From Streptomyces spinoverrucosus (GTDB lineage Bacteria; Actinomycetota; Actinomycetes; Streptomycetales; Streptomycetaceae), in assembly GCF_006539505.1 (NCBI RefSeq), contig NZ_BJND01000020.1:62001-126000 (forward strand): DNA of 64,000 nucleotides. Reading direction: 5' to 3'. This document shows, piece by piece, positions 62,648-64,000 of the stretch. The position numbers and the translations under genes were made by a program. The number at the start of each line of letters is the position of its first letter. Position 1 is the stretch's first letter. A model generated the notes under the pieces. It had not been told where the DNA came from, did not search any database, and worked only from the letters and a program-made list of their open reading frames with translations.

Positions 62648-64000
62648 TCAGACGACGGGTGAGCCGCTGCCCGCGAGGACCTCTGGCTTCAGCAGCGCGG
62701 CGAGCCGCTCGGCCGGCAGCAGGCCCTTCTCCAGGACGAGTTCGGCCACGCCCCGGCCCGTGACCAGGGCCTCCTTGGCGATGTCGGTGGCCGCGGTGTA
62801 CCCGATGTGCGGGTTGAGGGCGGTGACCAGGCCGATGGAGTTCTCCACGCTCGCGCGCAGCACCTCGGTGTTGGCGGTGATGCCGGCGACGCAGCGCTCG
62901 GCGAGGGTGAGGCAGGCGCTGTGCAGATGCGTGATGCTCTCGGACAGGGAGTGCAGGATGATCGGCTCGAAGGCGTTGAGCTGGAGCTGTCCGGCCTCGG
63001 CGGCCATGGTGATGGTGACGTCGTTGCCGATCACCTCGAAGGCGACCTGGTTGACGACCTCGGGGATCACCGGGTTGACCTTGCCCGGCATGATGGACGA
63101 ACCCGCCTGTACCGGCGGCAGGTTGATCTCCCCAAGGCCCGCGCGCGGGCCGGAGGAAAGCAGGCGCAGGTCGTTGCAACTCTTGGAGAGCTTCACGGCG
63201 ATCCGCTTGAGCACGCCGGACATCTGGACGAACGCGCCGCAGTCCTGGGTGGCCTCGACGAGGTTCGCCGCGGTCACCAGCGGCAGGCCGGTGATGGCGG
63301 CGAGGTGGCGGCGGGCGGCTTCGGCGTACCCGGCGGGGGCGTTCAGTCCGGTGCCGATGGCGGTGGCGCCCAGGTTGATCTCATGGATCAACTCGACGGC
63401 CTCGGCAAGACGGCTGCGGTCCTCGTCAATCATGACGGCATATGCGGAGAACTCTTGACCGAGCGTCATCGGTACCGCGTCCTGCAACTGTGTACGGCCC
63501 ATCTTGAGCACATCGCGGAACTCGACGGCCTTGCGGGCGAAGGCGTCCTGCAGTACAGCCATCGCCTTGAGCAGTCCACGTACCGCGAAGACCGTCGCTA
63601 TCTTGACGGCGGTCGGGTAGACGTCATTGGTTGACTGGCCGAGGTTGACGTCCTCATTGGGGTGCAGATACCCGTACTCGCCCTTGGCGTGGCCGAGCAG
63701 CTCCAGCGCCCGGTTGGCGACGACCTCGTTGGCGTTCATGTTGGTCGAGGTGCCGGCGCCGCCCTGGATGACGTCCACGACGAACTGGTCGTGCAGCTTG
63801 CCGTCCCGGATCTCCCGGCAGGCGGCGACGATGGCGGCGGCCTTGTCCGAGGCGAGCAGGCCGAGTTCCTCGTTGGCGAGGGCAGCGGCCTCCTTGACGG
63901 CGGCGAGGGCGTCGATGAGGTGCGGGTAGGCGGAGATCGGCGTGCCGGTGATGGGGAAGTTCTCCGTGGCGCGCAGGGTGTGAATGCCCCAGTAGGCATC
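62648..64000 (-). CDS. aspA: Aspartate ammonia-lyase, N-terminus outside the window
   Basis: The frame runs off the right end of the window with DAYWGIHTLRATENFPITGT at its visible N-terminus, close to the true start of the family; about 450 residues are visible. GGAGTSTNMNANEV, GRTQLQDAVP and the signature GSSIMPGKVNPV, whose Ser is catalytic, mark aspartase/fumarase enzymes. HPNEDVNLGQSTNDVYPT favours aspartase. It deaminates aspartate to fumarate and ammonia. GlsA follows downstream. Confidence 0.95.
   Translation of the reverse strand, partial: DAYWGIHTLRATENFPITGTPISAYPHLIDALAAVKEAAALANEELGLLASDKAAAIVAACREIRDGKLHDQFVVDVIQGGAGTSTNMNANEVVANRALELLGHAKGEYGYLHPNEDVNLGQSTNDVYPTAVKIATVFAVRGLLKAMAVLQDAFARKAVEFRDVLKMGRTQLQDAVPMTLGQEFSAYAVMIDEDRSRLAEAVELIHEINLGATAIGTGLNAPAGYAEAARRHLAAITGLPLVTAANLVEATQDCGAFVQMSGVLKRIAVKLSKSCNDLRLLSSGPRAGLGEINLPPVQAGSSIMPGKVNPVIPEVVNQVAFEVIGNDVTITMAAEAGQLQLNAFEPIILHSLSESITHLHSACLTLAERCVAGITANTEVLRASVENSIGLVTALNPHIGYTAATDIAKEALVTGRGVAELVLEKGLLPAERLAALLKPEVLAGSGSPVV

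Overview
The window is very GC-rich, codon use is strongly GC-biased, and many genes start with GTG behind GGAGG-type ribosome sites. Together with the families present (hhy-type hydrogenase, DUF3040, Holin-X, PucR, HutC-type GntR, PAS/GAF/SpoIIE phosphatase) this points to a Streptomyces or close relative chromosome. No transposase, integrase, CRISPR array or rRNA was seen.

Region 1 (1-25,600) is a respiratory island for H2 and formate. It starts with a group 1h high-affinity [NiFe]-hydrogenase operon: a partial conserved protein, hemerythrin, hhyS, hhyL, a NifU-like protein, a DUF5947-like protein, two very small proteins and hypA. Next come a Holin-X membrane protein and a ThDP pyruvate-oxidase-like enzyme (both minus). 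A plus-strand operon encodes a stand-alone cytochrome b (QcrB paralogue), a four-cluster iron-sulfur subunit (FdhB) and an NrfD-type membrane subunit. A minus-strand operon encodes an alternative haem-copper oxidase (ctaC, ctaD, a small membrane protein and a CtaG-like protein). Then comes the catalytic formate dehydrogenase fdhA, whose frame is interrupted by an in-frame UGA at the selenocysteine position, followed by a SECIS-like hairpin. Immediately downstream is a full selenocysteine toolkit: selD, tRNA-Sec (UCA), selB and selA. The simplest reading is formate/H2 oxidation feeding the quinone pool or a cytochrome b, then oxygen, with the Sec machinery maintained for this enzyme.

Region 2 (24,600-37,800) is mixed: TerC-type membrane protein, acyltransferase 3, tandem universal stress protein, an orphan RiPP-like precursor (double-glycine leader), a PucR regulator, DUF3040, NhaA, a site-2-protease-like M50 peptidase with CBS domains, the DhaK-DhaL-DhaM dihydroxyacetone kinase operon, and a divergent TetR/SDR pair.

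Region 3 (37,800-57,000) holds mostly secreted and catabolic functions: GH75 chitosanase, an FN3 lipoprotein, a 2,4-dienoyl-CoA-reductase-like enzyme with its PadR regulator and a perfect 20-bp palindromic operator, a PAS/GAF/SpoIIE phosphatase, a HemK-like methyltransferase, a sulfite-oxidase-like molybdoprotein with a partner flavin reductase, an acetylxylan-esterase family hydrolase, a class C beta-lactamase-like hydrolase, a GntR/UTRA regulator with a dre-like operator, a decayed alpha/beta hydrolase, a methyltransferase and an MFS transporter.

Region 4 (56,300-64,000) holds a short Rho paralogue with a C-rich leader, a D-Ala-D-Ala carboxypeptidase, two polyprenol-phosphate-mannose-dependent mannosyltransferases (the second running antisense into dacA), glutaminase and aspartate ammonia-lyase (cut by the window end).
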